From contig NZ_NXIF01000033.1 in NCBI RefSeq assembly GCF_002837275.1, positions 1 to 64,000 of the forward strand: DNA of 64,000 bases. Reading direction: 5' to 3'. The position numbers and the translations under genes were made by a program. The notes below the pieces were generated by a model, which did not search any database, was not told the origin of the DNA, and was given only the letters and a program-made list of their open reading frames with translations. Source of the DNA: Malaciobacter halophilus. GTDB taxonomy: Bacteria; Campylobacterota; Campylobacteria; Campylobacterales; Arcobacteraceae. Of this stretch, positions 9,000 through 18,090 are shown one piece after another (the stretch's first letter is position 1; the number at the start of each line of letters is the position of its first letter).

Positions 9000-9710
9000 T
9001 TGGAAAACAATGAGTTAAAAAATATTCTTAAAAATATGACTATTGCTTATGTAGAAGATGAAGATATAATAAGAGAAAATATGACAAAAACATTAAATCT
9101 TCTATGTGGTGAGTGTGTTAGTTTTAATAATGCAAAAGAGCTACTAATACATCTTAAAACCAATAATATTGATATTGTATTAACAGATATTAACCTTCCA
9201 AAAATGGATGGAATAGAACTAATAAAACAACTTCGTAATCAAAATGAAAATATACCAATTATTCTACTTACAGCATATTTAGAAACAGAATATTTACTTA
9301 AAGCAATTGAGTATAGAGTTGTTGAATATTTAAATAAACCTGTAGATTATGAAACCTTATTAAATGCATTATTAAAAGCAGTTAAAGAGATAGTAAGAAC
9401 AGGACAATATATTATAAAAATCAATTCGACATTATTTTATAATGTACTAAAAAAAGAGCTAAAGAATAATAAAAATAATAAAATAATAAATTTAACAACA
9501 AAAGAATTAAAACTCTTTGAACTGCTTTTAAAAAATAAAAATAGAGTTGTAAGTTATGATGAAATAAAAACAGACGTTTGGAATAGTGCTTATGAGGTTA
9601 CGGAATCTGCTTTTAAAAACCTTCTAAGCAAACTAAGAAATAAAGTTGGCAAAGATATAATTGTAAATATCTCAAAAGTTGGTTATAGATTAGAAGTAGA
9701 AGTTAATTAA
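9000..9710 (+). CDS. OmpR/PhoB-type response regulator
   Basis: A 236-residue regulator that starts at a TTG (9000) with AAAAGG 6 bases upstream. The receiver domain has the acidic pair VEDED and the phosphoacceptor Asp63 in VLTDINLPKMDG, with conserved Thr (LLTAY) and Lys (NKPVD). The C-terminal winged helix (about 155-236) ends in NISKVGYRLEVE, typical of OmpR family DNA-binding domains. It is divergent from the type I secretion operon across 120 bases, so it may control that operon. Its cognate kinase may be the soluble kinase at the far end of the same locus; this is inference. Its stop overlaps the stop of the convergent AI-2E family gene. Confidence 0.9.
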   Translation: MENNELKNILKNMTIAYVEDEDIIRENMTKTLNLLCGECVSFNNAKELLIHLKTNNIDIVLTDINLPKMDGIELIKQLRNQNENIPIILLTAYLETEYLLKAIEYRVVEYLNKPVDYETLLNALLKAVKEIVRTGQYIIKINSTLFYNVLKKELKNNKNNKIINLTTKELKLFELLLKNKNRVVSYDEIKTDVWNSAYEVTESAFKNLLSKLRNKVGKDIIVNISKVGYRLEVEVN

Positions 9711-10750
9711 CTTCTACCTTTTCTACCACTTAAATCAGATAATAAAACTCCTATCCATTTCGTATTACTTGCTGATTCAAAAGCAATTTTTAAAGTCATA
9801 GTAATAGGTACAGCTAAAAACATACCTACTATTCCTAATATCCAACCCCAAAAAATCAATGAGAAAAATATTATCATAGGAGAAAGCCCTAACTCTTTTC
9901 CCATAAATTTTGGTTCTAAAACATTACTAATAGTTATATTAATTACCATATAAACAATTATAAGCCAAATAGTAACCTCAAAATCACCACTTACAAGAGA
10001 TAAAAGTATAGCTGGAATTGCTGCTACAATTGAACCTACTACGGGAACAAAATTAAATAAGAAACCAACTACTGCCCATAAAATAGGATACTCAATTTCA
10101 AAAAAGAAAAGTGCTATAAAAATAAAACTACCTGTTAAAAAACTTGTAAAAGTTTTTACAATAAAATATTTTTGAAGATTATGTGAAAATAGTTTAAAGT
10201 TTGATAATCTTGCTCTATTACTATTAAAAATAACTTTCAATTTCTTCTCAAAAACTTTTGTTTCTGATAAAATAAAAGCAACTCCAATAAATACTAAAAG
10301 TGCTTTTGAAAAAATTGCACCAATATTTCCTAAAATATCAGTTGTAAACTTAAAAAAGTAGCTAAAATTTAAAGCCTTTAAAATCTCTTCTTTATTTACT
10401 GTAAAGCCAAAATCCTCTACATATGTAATTAATAGTATTATAGAGTTTTTTATTTTCTGTTCATATGTAGGTAAATTTGTTGTAAAACTTGCTAATGAAG
10501 TATTTATCATATATGTTAATAGCAAACTAACAATTGTTAAAACTGAAATTAAAATTCCATATGCAAGTAGCTTTGGAATCCCTCTTTTAGTTAAAAATTT
10601 TAAAAATGCTGATAAAATAGAAGCTATAAAAATAGATAATAAAAGTATTATAATAACTTCTGAAGCTGCCTTAAATCCAGCAATAATTACAACTGATGTT
10701 GCTAAATAAAAAAAATAGTATTCTAAACTTGTTTTCTCTAACATCGTCAT
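9707..10750 (-). CDS. AI-2E family transporter (PerM/YdiK-like permease)
   Basis: A 347-residue polytopic membrane protein. The N-terminal pair of helices has AAEVIIILLLSIFIASILSAF, and the conserved C-terminal half has PVVGSIVAAIPAILLSLVSG and NVLEPKFMGKELGLSPMIIF, the family signature. Members include the E. coli AI-2 exporter TqsA and Na+/H+ antiporters, so the substrate cannot be assigned here. It lies 7 bases after the Cache-kinase gene stop on the same strand and may be cotranscribed with it. Confidence 0.9.
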   Translation of the reverse strand: MTMLEKTSLEYYFFYLATSVVIIAGFKAASEVIIILLLSIFIASILSAFLKFLTKRGIPKLLAYGILISVLTIVSLLLTYMINTSLASFTTNLPTYEQKIKNSIILLITYVEDFGFTVNKEEILKALNFSYFFKFTTDILGNIGAIFSKALLVFIGVAFILSETKVFEKKLKVIFNSNRARLSNFKLFSHNLQKYFIVKTFTSFLTGSFIFIALFFFEIEYPILWAVVGFLFNFVPVVGSIVAAIPAILLSLVSGDFEVTIWLIIVYMVINITISNVLEPKFMGKELGLSPMIIFFSLIFWGWILGIVGMFLAVPITMTLKIAFESASNTKWIGVLLSDLSGRKGRS

Positions 10751-10757
10751 CCTAATA

Positions 10758-12650
10758 TTAATATATTGGAATATTGATTATAAACTTTGCACCTTTAAAA
10801 GTTTGGTTTTTATATTTATACTCAACATTCTGTACTGATAAAGTACCATTTAAATGCTTAGAGATTATTTCATGACTCATGTAAAGTCCTATTCCCGTAC
10901 CTATACTTTTCTCTTTTGTTGTAAAATATGGTTCAAAAACTTTTGATAAATACTTATCTTCTATTCCCTTTGCATTATCCAAAATCTCAATTATCAAATT
11001 CTCTTTTTCTTTTACTACATCAATAAATATATATCTATCTTGGTCATATTTTATCAATTCATCTCTTGCATTATTTAAAATATTTATTAATACTTGTAAA
11101 AACTCATTTTCTAAAGTTTTAAACTTAACTTGAGGTATATTTTTAATCACTTGTATATTTTTAGTTTTAAACTGTGCATCTAAAAGTTTAAATGTTTTAT
11201 CAAAAAGGTGTTTAATGTCAGCCTCTACTTCTTTTTTAGTTGGACTAAAAAAGTTTTTAAAATCATCTATTGTTTTAGAAAGATATTGAGCAGACTCATT
11301 TATTTTTGCAGTTGCTTCAAAAAACTCTTTATCACTTAAACTATTTAACTCTTTTTGAAAACTAATTCCTGTTGCTGCTGTTGAAATGATTGATAAAGGT
11401 TGTCTCCACTGATGAGCGATATTTGCAATCATCTCTCCCATACTAGCCATTTTTGATTGTTGAGCCAAAATATTTTGTTGATTTTCTATCTCTTTTTTAT
11501 ATGATTTAAACTTCTCTTCTAAAAGTTTTGATATATATATTGAAATAAATAAAAATAAAAAAGTTAAAATAATCGCAAAAATAATAACATTTGTAATATA
11601 AGAAAAAAACTTCTCATTTAACTCTTTTTGTTTATTTCTTAAACTTTGTTCCATATCATCTTGATAAAAACCTGTTCCAATTATCCAATCCCATCCATTT
11701 AAACCTTTTACAAAACTAATTTTTTTAGTAGGCAATTTTGTATTGGGTTTTTCATCTTGAACATAACTATAATAACCTTCACCATTTGATGCCATGATTT
11801 TCAAATCTTTTAAAACTCTTCTTTTATTTTCAGCATCCTTAATTTCATCTACATTTTTTCCTATATAATCTTTTCTAATATGACTTAAATATGTAAAATC
11901 ATAATCAATTATAAAAATATATCCATAATCTGCATATCGAATCAAATTAACATACTCTAAAACTCTTTTTTTTACTTTTTCCTCAAAATCTTTTACATAT
12001 TCACCTGAACCAATTACTACATCATACGGTTCAAAATATTTATAAAAACTTATTTTTTTATATGCTTTTTCTTCATGGGGCTTATACCAATAGTATGTAT
12101 CGAATCTTTCACTTTTATTTTTTATTGTTTGAATAATTGTTTTTACAAACTTATATCCATTAGCATCTTCAAAGTTTGATAAATCTTTACCTTCATATTG
12201 TCTATTTAATGATTGTAATCTTTTTACTCCATCTTTATCATCAATAAAATAATATCCTCTGCCTTCATTAAATATAATTGAACCTAAAGTCTGTTTAATT
12301 ATTTCAAATATCTCTTCTTTTGTTTTTTTATCTTTGTATTCATTATAGATTTGAGTTGCTATATTATGAGCTTCGTATACCCTTGATTTTATAGATTCTT
12401 TTAGCTCTTCTTCTGTAGATTCTTTCATAAAAGAGATATATTTATGCACTCTTTGAACCTCTTCGTGAATCAATTTTTTATTCTTTTTTATAAAACTTCT
12501 ACTTAAAACCTCTTTCTCTTTTTCAAAAGTAGTTTTATTTTCTAAATACAAAAGTAACGTAATTATCAAAGATAACACAATAGTAAGTAAAGGTAGACTA
12601 TATCTAATTATATTAGTTAAAATTTTTTCATTCTTATAATTCACAGGCAT
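10758..12650 (-). CDS. Sensor histidine kinase with double-Cache extracellular domain
   Basis: A 630-residue membrane kinase. One membrane helix (about 15-30) and another (about 350-372) flank a periplasmic sensor of about 300 residues. The sensor has two Cache-like units, seen in GRGYYFIDDKDGV...VIGSGEY and GYIFIIDYDFT...WIIGTGFYQDD. The catalytic part has IAHQWRQPLS with His413, an N-box (LINILNNARDEL), a G1 box (EILDNAKGI) and GTGIGLYMSH. Cache domains usually bind small metabolites such as carboxylates or amino acids. No regulator gene is adjacent. It is head-to-head with another kinase of the same class at 12812. Confidence 0.92.
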   Translation of the reverse strand: MPVNYKNEKILTNIIRYSLPLLTIVLSLIITLLLYLENKTTFEKEKEVLSRSFIKKNKKLIHEEVQRVHKYISFMKESTEEELKESIKSRVYEAHNIATQIYNEYKDKKTKEEIFEIIKQTLGSIIFNEGRGYYFIDDKDGVKRLQSLNRQYEGKDLSNFEDANGYKFVKTIIQTIKNKSERFDTYYWYKPHEEKAYKKISFYKYFEPYDVVIGSGEYVKDFEEKVKKRVLEYVNLIRYADYGYIFIIDYDFTYLSHIRKDYIGKNVDEIKDAENKRRVLKDLKIMASNGEGYYSYVQDEKPNTKLPTKKISFVKGLNGWDWIIGTGFYQDDMEQSLRNKQKELNEKFFSYITNVIIFAIILTFLFLFISIYISKLLEEKFKSYKKEIENQQNILAQQSKMASMGEMIANIAHQWRQPLSIISTAATGISFQKELNSLSDKEFFEATAKINESAQYLSKTIDDFKNFFSPTKKEVEADIKHLFDKTFKLLDAQFKTKNIQVIKNIPQVKFKTLENEFLQVLINILNNARDELIKYDQDRYIFIDVVKEKENLIIEILDNAKGIEDKYLSKVFEPYFTTKEKSIGTGIGLYMSHEIISKHLNGTLSVQNVEYKYKNQTFKGAKFIINIPIY

Positions 12651-12811
12651 CTCTTTTTTTTGATTTGTTATTTTATCTAATTTTTATAAATTGATTAATA
12701 AATCTATAAAAAAAGCCACTCTTCCAATTACAGTTTAATAAAAATATTTTAATTTACTTTAACTTTTATTTCTATAATATATTAGTAGTTGGGAACAAAA
12801 AAGGCTAAAGC

Positions 12812-14938
12812 ATGTTAAAAGGCAACTATTTTAAGCATGTATTCACTTATATGCTAGGTATTTTATTTATTGGTGCAGTTATCTCTTATTTTTTGTATCT
12901 TTTTTTAATCTCTTATCAAAAAGAAGAGATTTACAAAAAAAACCTTCAATTTGCGAAATATGAAATAAAACAAAATAAAACAATTATTCATAATACAATC
13001 AAAAGATACAAAGATATTCTTCTATCTTTAAATTCAACTATTGAAAAAAACAATCTTTTAAAATCAAATTTAACGCTTCTAAAAAAGCATATGGATATTT
13101 TAATAAAAGCTAATAGTTCAATTTTTCAAATAAGATATATAGATTCACTAGGAGATGAAAAAATTAGAATAGATAGAGATTTAAACAAAACTATCTTTGA
13201 ACCTAAAAAACTACAAAATAAAAGTAATAGATACTATTTTTTACAAACCAAAAAATTAAAAAAAGATGAGTTCTTTATTTCAAGTTTAGACTTAAATGTT
13301 GAAAATAAAAAAATTGAAATTCCTTTTAGACCTACACTTAGAGTCTCAACACCAGTCTATTTAAACAATATTTTTGAAGGTATTTTAATAATAAACTTTA
13401 ATGCAAAACAACTTATAAAAAAAGTGACAAATAGCAAGCTTTTTGATATTTATTATATGGATAAAGATAAAAACTTTCTTATTCATCCAAATGAAGATAA
13501 ATCTTGGAGTACTCAACTTGGCACAAATTATAAAGTAAAAGATGAAATCTCCAACATTGACTCTTTAATTAAAAGCAAAAAAAATGATACAAAAAATAGA
13601 TTCTACATAGAAAAAATATTTCCTGAAAAAAACACATATATAATTTTATCTATAAAAAAAAGATTTTATGATGCATCTATAAGAGAAACAAGAAAAAATA
13701 TCCTCTCTTTATTTTTTATAGTAGCATTAATAGGTTTTCCTTTTACACTTATAATTGCATATATTCAAGCAAGACATGTAATTTTATTAGATTATATAGT
13801 AAACTCTATTCCACATCCTTTCTTTATAAAAGACCAAGACGGTAAATTTGTGATTGTAAATGATGAAATGTTAAAACTTTACAAATTAAAATCTAAAAAA
13901 CAGCTAATAGGTAAAAACTCATATAATATATTAAATCAAGTATCTTTAAACTCAAAAGACAAAGACCAACTTGCATTAGAACAAGGTAGATTAAAAACAA
14001 TCGAAAAATTTTATTTAGATGATGAAAGACGATACTATTATGAGATGATTAGAGTAAAAATACCTTTTTATAATTTATTTAAAAAAACATATCTTTTATG
14101 TATTGCAATTGATATTACTGAAATTCAAGAACTAAACACACAATTAAATAAAAAAGTAGAAAAAGAAGTAAACTCTAGAATAAAAACAGAACAAATATTA
14201 TCTCAACAATCAAAAATGGCTCTAATGGGAGAGATGATTGGTAATATTGCCCATCAATGGAGACAACCTTTGTCAAATATTACAACAGCGTCAACAGGAA
14301 TGAAACTTCAAAAACAGATGCATATATTAAAAGAAGATGAATTAATTCAAGGGTTAACCCATATTAATAACTCTGCTCAATATCTTTCACAAACTATTGA
14401 TGATTTTAGAAACTTTTTTAAACCATATAAAGTAAAAACAAATTTTACAATCGATTTTATTATTCAAAAAGCTTTAAAATTGGTAAGTGCCCAATTTAAA
14501 AATAAAAATATTAAAATAATTAAAGATATAGAATATACTAAAATATATAATTTAGAAAATGAATTTACACAAGTTATTTTAAATATTTTAAATAACGCAA
14601 GGGATGAATTAGAAAAATTAGACTCTCAAGAAAAACTTATTTTTATTTTGAGTAAGAAATTAGAAAATGATGTTATAATTCAAATTAAAGACAATGCTGG
14701 AGGTATTAGCAAAAAAATAGAGAAAAAACTCTATGAACCTTACTTCACTACTAAAGATGAACAAAAAGGTACTGGTATTGGTCTTTATATGTCAAAACAG
14801 ATAATCGAAAAGCATATGGGTGGCAAATTAAGCCATAAAAATGAAACCTTTACTTATGAAAATAAAGAGTATAAAGGTGCAGTATTTACAATCAAATTAA
14901 AATTAAATGAAGGATTAGAAAATGAGAAAAATATTTAA
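12812..14938 (+). CDS. Sensor histidine kinase with Cache and PAS domains
   Basis: A 708-residue membrane kinase. A first helix (about 10-30) and a second (about 292-315) flank a dCache-like periplasmic domain, with VSTPVYLNNIFEGILIINF typical of the first Cache unit. A PAS domain follows (about 325-450, with NSIPHPFFIKDQDGKFVIVN), then a coiled coil and the kinase core: IAHQWRQPLS with His481, VILNILNNARDEL, KDNAGGI and GTGIGLYMSK. It ends with a 17-base overlap into the META lipoprotein gene, so the two are likely cotranscribed. It has no adjacent response regulator. The 161-base divergent region (12651-12811) is shared with the other Cache kinase. Confidence 0.92.
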   Translation: MLKGNYFKHVFTYMLGILFIGAVISYFLYLFLISYQKEEIYKKNLQFAKYEIKQNKTIIHNTIKRYKDILLSLNSTIEKNNLLKSNLTLLKKHMDILIKANSSIFQIRYIDSLGDEKIRIDRDLNKTIFEPKKLQNKSNRYYFLQTKKLKKDEFFISSLDLNVENKKIEIPFRPTLRVSTPVYLNNIFEGILIINFNAKQLIKKVTNSKLFDIYYMDKDKNFLIHPNEDKSWSTQLGTNYKVKDEISNIDSLIKSKKNDTKNRFYIEKIFPEKNTYIILSIKKRFYDASIRETRKNILSLFFIVALIGFPFTLIIAYIQARHVILLDYIVNSIPHPFFIKDQDGKFVIVNDEMLKLYKLKSKKQLIGKNSYNILNQVSLNSKDKDQLALEQGRLKTIEKFYLDDERRYYYEMIRVKIPFYNLFKKTYLLCIAIDITEIQELNTQLNKKVEKEVNSRIKTEQILSQQSKMALMGEMIGNIAHQWRQPLSNITTASTGMKLQKQMHILKEDELIQGLTHINNSAQYLSQTIDDFRNFFKPYKVKTNFTIDFIIQKALKLVSAQFKNKNIKIIKDIEYTKIYNLENEFTQVILNILNNARDELEKLDSQEKLIFILSKKLENDVIIQIKDNAGGISKKIEKKLYEPYFTTKDEQKGTGIGLYMSKQIIEKHMGGKLSHKNETFTYENKEYKGAVFTIKLKLNEGLENEKNI

Positions 14939-15362
14939 AATACTATTTGTAGTTGCATTTACTTCACTATTTTTAGCTTCATGTGCTAAAAATGAACCAG
15001 TTGTAAAAAATAATGACTCCTTAAAAAATACATATTGGAAGTTAACTAAAGTAAGAGAGCATAAAACAATAACATATGAAAAACAAACAGAAGCACATAT
15101 TATATTAAAAAATGAAAATAAAATAGTAGGCTCAGATGGTTGTAATAGAATTTTTGGTTCTTATAATATAGATAAAAACAAAATAGAGTTTTCACATCTT
15201 GCCTCTACTAGAATGGCATGCATGAAAGGGATGACACAAGCACACGAATTTTCGACAGCTTTTGCATATGTAAAAACATATAAAATTCAAAAAAATAAAC
15301 TATTTTTTTATGATGAAAATAAAAATGTTATTTTAGAGTTTATTTCTGTATATTTAAACTAG
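14922..15362 (+). CDS. META-domain lipoprotein (HslJ-like)
   Basis: A 146-residue lipoprotein with lipobox FLASC (Cys21). The mature part is a META domain: LKNTYWKLTKV at the start, the core GSDGCNRIFGSYNI, and the RMACMKGM segment, all of which match the HslJ family. In E. coli HslJ is linked to novobiocin resistance, and other META proteins are envelope proteins of unclear role. The start lies inside the end of the upstream kinase gene, so translation is probably coupled. The gene ends just before the terminator that faces it from the tRNA-Cys side. Confidence 0.82.
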   Translation: MRKIFKILFVVAFTSLFLASCAKNEPVVKNNDSLKNTYWKLTKVREHKTITYEKQTEAHIILKNENKIVGSDGCNRIFGSYNIDKNKIEFSHLASTRMACMKGMTQAHEFSTAFAYVKTYKIQKNKLFFYDENKNVILEFISVYLN

Positions 15363-15363
15363 T

Positions 15364-15413
15364 CAAAAAAAAAGCTCAAGAAAATAGCTTTCAAAAGCCA
15401 TCATCTTGAGCTT
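15364..15413 (-). terminator. Rho-independent terminator of the tRNA-Cys gene
   Basis: A 10-bp perfect stem (AAGCTCAAGA at 15372-15381 with TCTTGAGCTT at 15404-15413) encloses a smaller inner hairpin (GCTT/AAGC, 15387-15398). On the minus strand it is followed by a run of eight to nine T. It begins 4 bases after the tRNA-Cys CCA end. Confidence 0.85.
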
Positions 15414-15417
15414 CAAT

Positions 15418-15493
15418 TGGAGGAGGTAGCCGGACTTGAACCGACGAATATCTGATTTGCAATCAGGTGCATTACCAACTTTGCTATACCTCC
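15418..15493 (-). tRNA. tRNA-Cys (anticodon GCA)
   Basis: Read on the minus strand, acceptor GGAGGTA pairs with TACCTCC, followed by discriminator T and an encoded CCA. The anticodon loop reads TTGCAAA in the stem context CTGAT/ATCAG, giving GCA for Cys. The T arm has GGTTCAAGTCC. The U73 discriminator is the usual Cys identity base. Confidence 0.95.
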
Positions 15494-15543
15494 AAAAAAG
15501 TGGAATAGAATTATAGCAAAGATTTCTTAATATTCATTTAAAT

Positions 15544-16446
15544 TTATGGCCTATTTGCTTTTCTTTCGTGCCTTACTAAATAAATCCCAGCAAAAATTAC
15601 AATAATAGCACCTAAGATAGTTAATTTATCTGGAATATCTTTAAATATAAGCCACCCTAATATTGTAGCACTTATAATTTCCAAATATTGAAAAGATGCT
15701 AAAACAGAGGCTTTTGCATGAAAAAAAGCACTTGATATTAAAAGTTGAATTATTGTTGTAAGTACTCCTAAAATTAAAAGTATCCACCAAAAAGAGAAAT
15801 CAATTATATGAAAACTTAAAACTTCAATAGAAAAACTCTCTCCTATTAATATAAGTATTGACAAAAAGATTGTTGAAACAACTCCTACCCAAAACTGTAA
15901 ACTTATACTATTGCCAACACTTGATGCCATTCTAATAGACATTAGATATAAAGCATAGCAAACTGCAGAAGCAATAGGTAAAAAAGAGGCCATTCCATAC
16001 AAAGAGAAATTTGGTCGAATAATAATTAGTGTTCCAATCAATCCTATAACAACAGCTATTATATGATTATAAAATATTTTCTCTTTTAAAAAAAGCACTG
16101 AAAGTATTGTAAGAACCATAGGTTCAATAAAAAACAGTGCTATATTATTCGCCAATGGTAAATATCTAAGTCCCCAAAATAGAAGTATCATAGTAAGAGA
16201 AACAAAAAGTCCTAAAAAAATATATGAAACTCTAAACTTTTGAATCTTTTGCTTTACAAAAAAACTAAGTATAAATATAAATAAAGCTTGTAATAAAAAC
16301 CTTATCCATGAAATTTGTGTCGGACTAAGTGATGTTGATAAATATTTTGCAATAGCATCAGTAAAAGGCAGTAATAAAACTGCTATAAGCATAAATAGCA
16401 TACCTTTATTTACACTTTTAGGTTGTTCTAAAATATCTGTTTTCAT
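15544..16446 (-). CDS. DMT superfamily permease (EamA family)
   Basis: A 300-residue inner-membrane protein with about ten helices in two homologous EamA halves. Half one includes DAIAKYLSTSLSPTQISWIRFLLQ and the loop PLANNIALFFIEPMVLTILS; half two ends LGWLIFKDIPDKLTILGAIIVIFAGIYLV. EamA proteins export or import amino acids and other small metabolites, and no substrate can be read from the sequence. It lies 37 bases after the cupin gene on the same strand and could form a two-gene unit with it. Confidence 0.9.
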   Translation of the reverse strand: MKTDILEQPKSVNKGMLFMLIAVLLLPFTDAIAKYLSTSLSPTQISWIRFLLQALFIFILSFFVKQKIQKFRVSYIFLGLFVSLTMILLFWGLRYLPLANNIALFFIEPMVLTILSVLFLKEKIFYNHIIAVVIGLIGTLIIIRPNFSLYGMASFLPIASAVCYALYLMSIRMASSVGNSISLQFWVGVVSTIFLSILILIGESFSIEVLSFHIIDFSFWWILLILGVLTTIIQLLISSAFFHAKASVLASFQYLEIISATILGWLIFKDIPDKLTILGAIIVIFAGIYLVRHERKANRP

Positions 16447-16483
16447 TGGCGTATTATAGTTAAAATATCTTATTTTAAACTAA

Positions 16484-16882
16484 TTATAAAAGATATTCTT
16501 GATTACTTACCTCTTCAAGCCATGTTACATTGTTTCCATTTTTATTTTCTTGTATAGCAATATGACTCATTTTTGTTGTTTTTGTTGCTCCATGCCAATG
16601 TTTTTCATTTGCATCAATCCATACAATATCACCACATTTTATGTACTCTTTATCTTCTCCTTCAATTTGAATATAACCTTGTCCTGAAGTTACTATTAGT
16701 ATCTGTCCCCTTGGATGAGTATGCCATTTTGTTCTACTTTCAGGCATAAAATTAACATGTCCAAAAGATACATTTGAAGGTTCATCTGCTTCAAAAAGCA
16801 TATCTAATCCTACATCTCCAGTAAAATAATCTTTTAATTGTTCTTTTATATATGGTTGTGTTCCATTTTTTATTATTTTCAT
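16484..16882 (-). CDS. Cupin-domain protein
   Basis: A 132-residue single-domain cupin. Cupin motif 1 is WHTHPRGQILIVTSGQGYIQ and motif 2 is GDIVWIDANEKHWHGATKT; their His residues would bind one metal ion. The length and motifs match the small cupins annotated as carboxymuconolactone-associated or quercetinase-like proteins, but the substrate is unknown. It is divergent from an AraC-type regulator, which is its likely controller, and probably cotranscribed with the DMT permease downstream. Confidence 0.85.
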   Translation of the reverse strand: MKIIKNGTQPYIKEQLKDYFTGDVGLDMLFEADEPSNVSFGHVNFMPESRTKWHTHPRGQILIVTSGQGYIQIEGEDKEYIKCGDIVWIDANEKHWHGATKTTKMSHIAIQENKNGNNVTWLEEVSNQEYLL

Positions 16883-17084
16883 AAAAACTCCTATTATTTA
16901 TTTTTTAGTATATAACAAGATATTAATTTGTTCATAGAATAATTTTATAAACAGATTGCCTAATTCTCTAAATTATATGTATTATTACTATTTTAAAGGA
17001 TTGTGCAATATATATGAAGAATATTTATATTAATATATGAAAATATTTTATATAATAAACGCCATATTTATTAAAGTAGAAAAG

Positions 17085-17996
17085 ATGAAAGAGAAGATTA
17101 AAAATCTCCAAGAAGATTTATTAAAATTTATAAATAACAAATACTGCATATCAAATATTAACGGTGAAGTTAAAACACAAATTCCTAATTTAGATTTTTA
17201 TTTTTCAAATGAAAAAACTCAATTTAATACAATTATTTATGAACCTTCTATTTGTATTATTTTACAAGGAGAAAAAATAGTTGATTTTGGAAATGAAGTA
17301 TATCAATATAATTCAAATGAATATCTAATCTCTTCTACACATATACCAGCAAAAGTTAAAATAAAAAAAACTCCATATATTTCATTTAGAATAAAATTTG
17401 AATTAGAAGAGATATATAACGTCATAAAAAATATAAATCAAGAAAAACTTATCTTTAAAGAAAAATCAGAAAAAGGACTATTTTTCAATAATATTGATGA
17501 AAAACTTTTTGAACCTATTTGTAGATTAATAAAACTTCTTAATAGACAAGAAGATGAAATAAAATATTTATATCCTTTAATTATTAAAGAGATTCTGTTT
17601 ATTTTAATAAAAGACGAAAGTGGCTATTTTTTAAATAAATTTGCAATGGAAGGAACAGTATCAAATAAGATTGTAAAAACAATTTCTGATATAAAAGATA
17701 ATTTCAATAAAAAACTAAATGTAAAGCAATTAGCAAGAAATATTGATATGAGTGAATCATCTTTATATCAAAACTTCAAAACTATCACTTCTATGTCTCC
17801 TATTCAATTCCAAAAAAAGATTAGATTAGAAGAAGCAAAACTAATGCTTTTAAATCAAAATATAACAGCCTGCGAAGTTGCTTTTATTGTAGGATATGAG
17901 AGTCCTTCTCAATTTAGTAGAGAATATTCAAAAATGTTTGGGATGGCACCAAAAGCACACATAAGCTACTTAAAAAGCTTAAATAAAAAAATATAA
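17085..17996 (+). CDS. AraC-family transcriptional regulator
   Basis: A 303-residue regulator. The N-terminal half (about 25-170) is the AraC_N cupin-like domain with EPSICIILQGEKIVDFGNE. The C-terminal half holds two helix-turn-helix motifs (LNVKQLARNIDMSESSLYQN and VAFIVGYESPSQFSREYSKM). I choose ATG 17085, preceded by GAAAAG; an in-frame ATG at 17037 would add 16 residues but has no ribosome site. It is divergent from the cupin and permease genes, which are the likely targets. AraC_N regulators often control an adjacent redox or efflux gene. Confidence 0.88.
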   Translation: MKEKIKNLQEDLLKFINNKYCISNINGEVKTQIPNLDFYFSNEKTQFNTIIYEPSICIILQGEKIVDFGNEVYQYNSNEYLISSTHIPAKVKIKKTPYISFRIKFELEEIYNVIKNINQEKLIFKEKSEKGLFFNNIDEKLFEPICRLIKLLNRQEDEIKYLYPLIIKEILFILIKDESGYFLNKFAMEGTVSNKIVKTISDIKDNFNKKLNVKQLARNIDMSESSLYQNFKTITSMSPIQFQKKIRLEEAKLMLLNQNITACEVAFIVGYESPSQFSREYSKMFGMAPKAHISYLKSLNKKI

Positions 17997-18047
17997 ACAC
18001 TAAATTTTATAAACTTTATAAGAAGAAATAGTAAAGCTATTAAAAGA

Positions 18048-18053
18048 TATAAT
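18048..18053 (+). promoter_or_regulatory. Candidate -10 box for the FHA-FecR-CHASE2 unit
   Basis: A perfect TATAAT lies 38 bases before the start of the haemagglutinin-like gene. No clear -35 is present, as is common for housekeeping promoters in Campylobacterota. Confidence 0.45.
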
Positions 18054-18090
18054 TCGCTAAATATTACCAGTAACACAATGAAAGGTTTAA

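Noticed and set aside
15364-15413. Terminator for the META lipoprotein gene (plus strand)
   Set aside because: On the plus strand the hairpin is preceded by A and has no T-run after it. The T-run is on the minus strand, so it belongs to tRNA-Cys.
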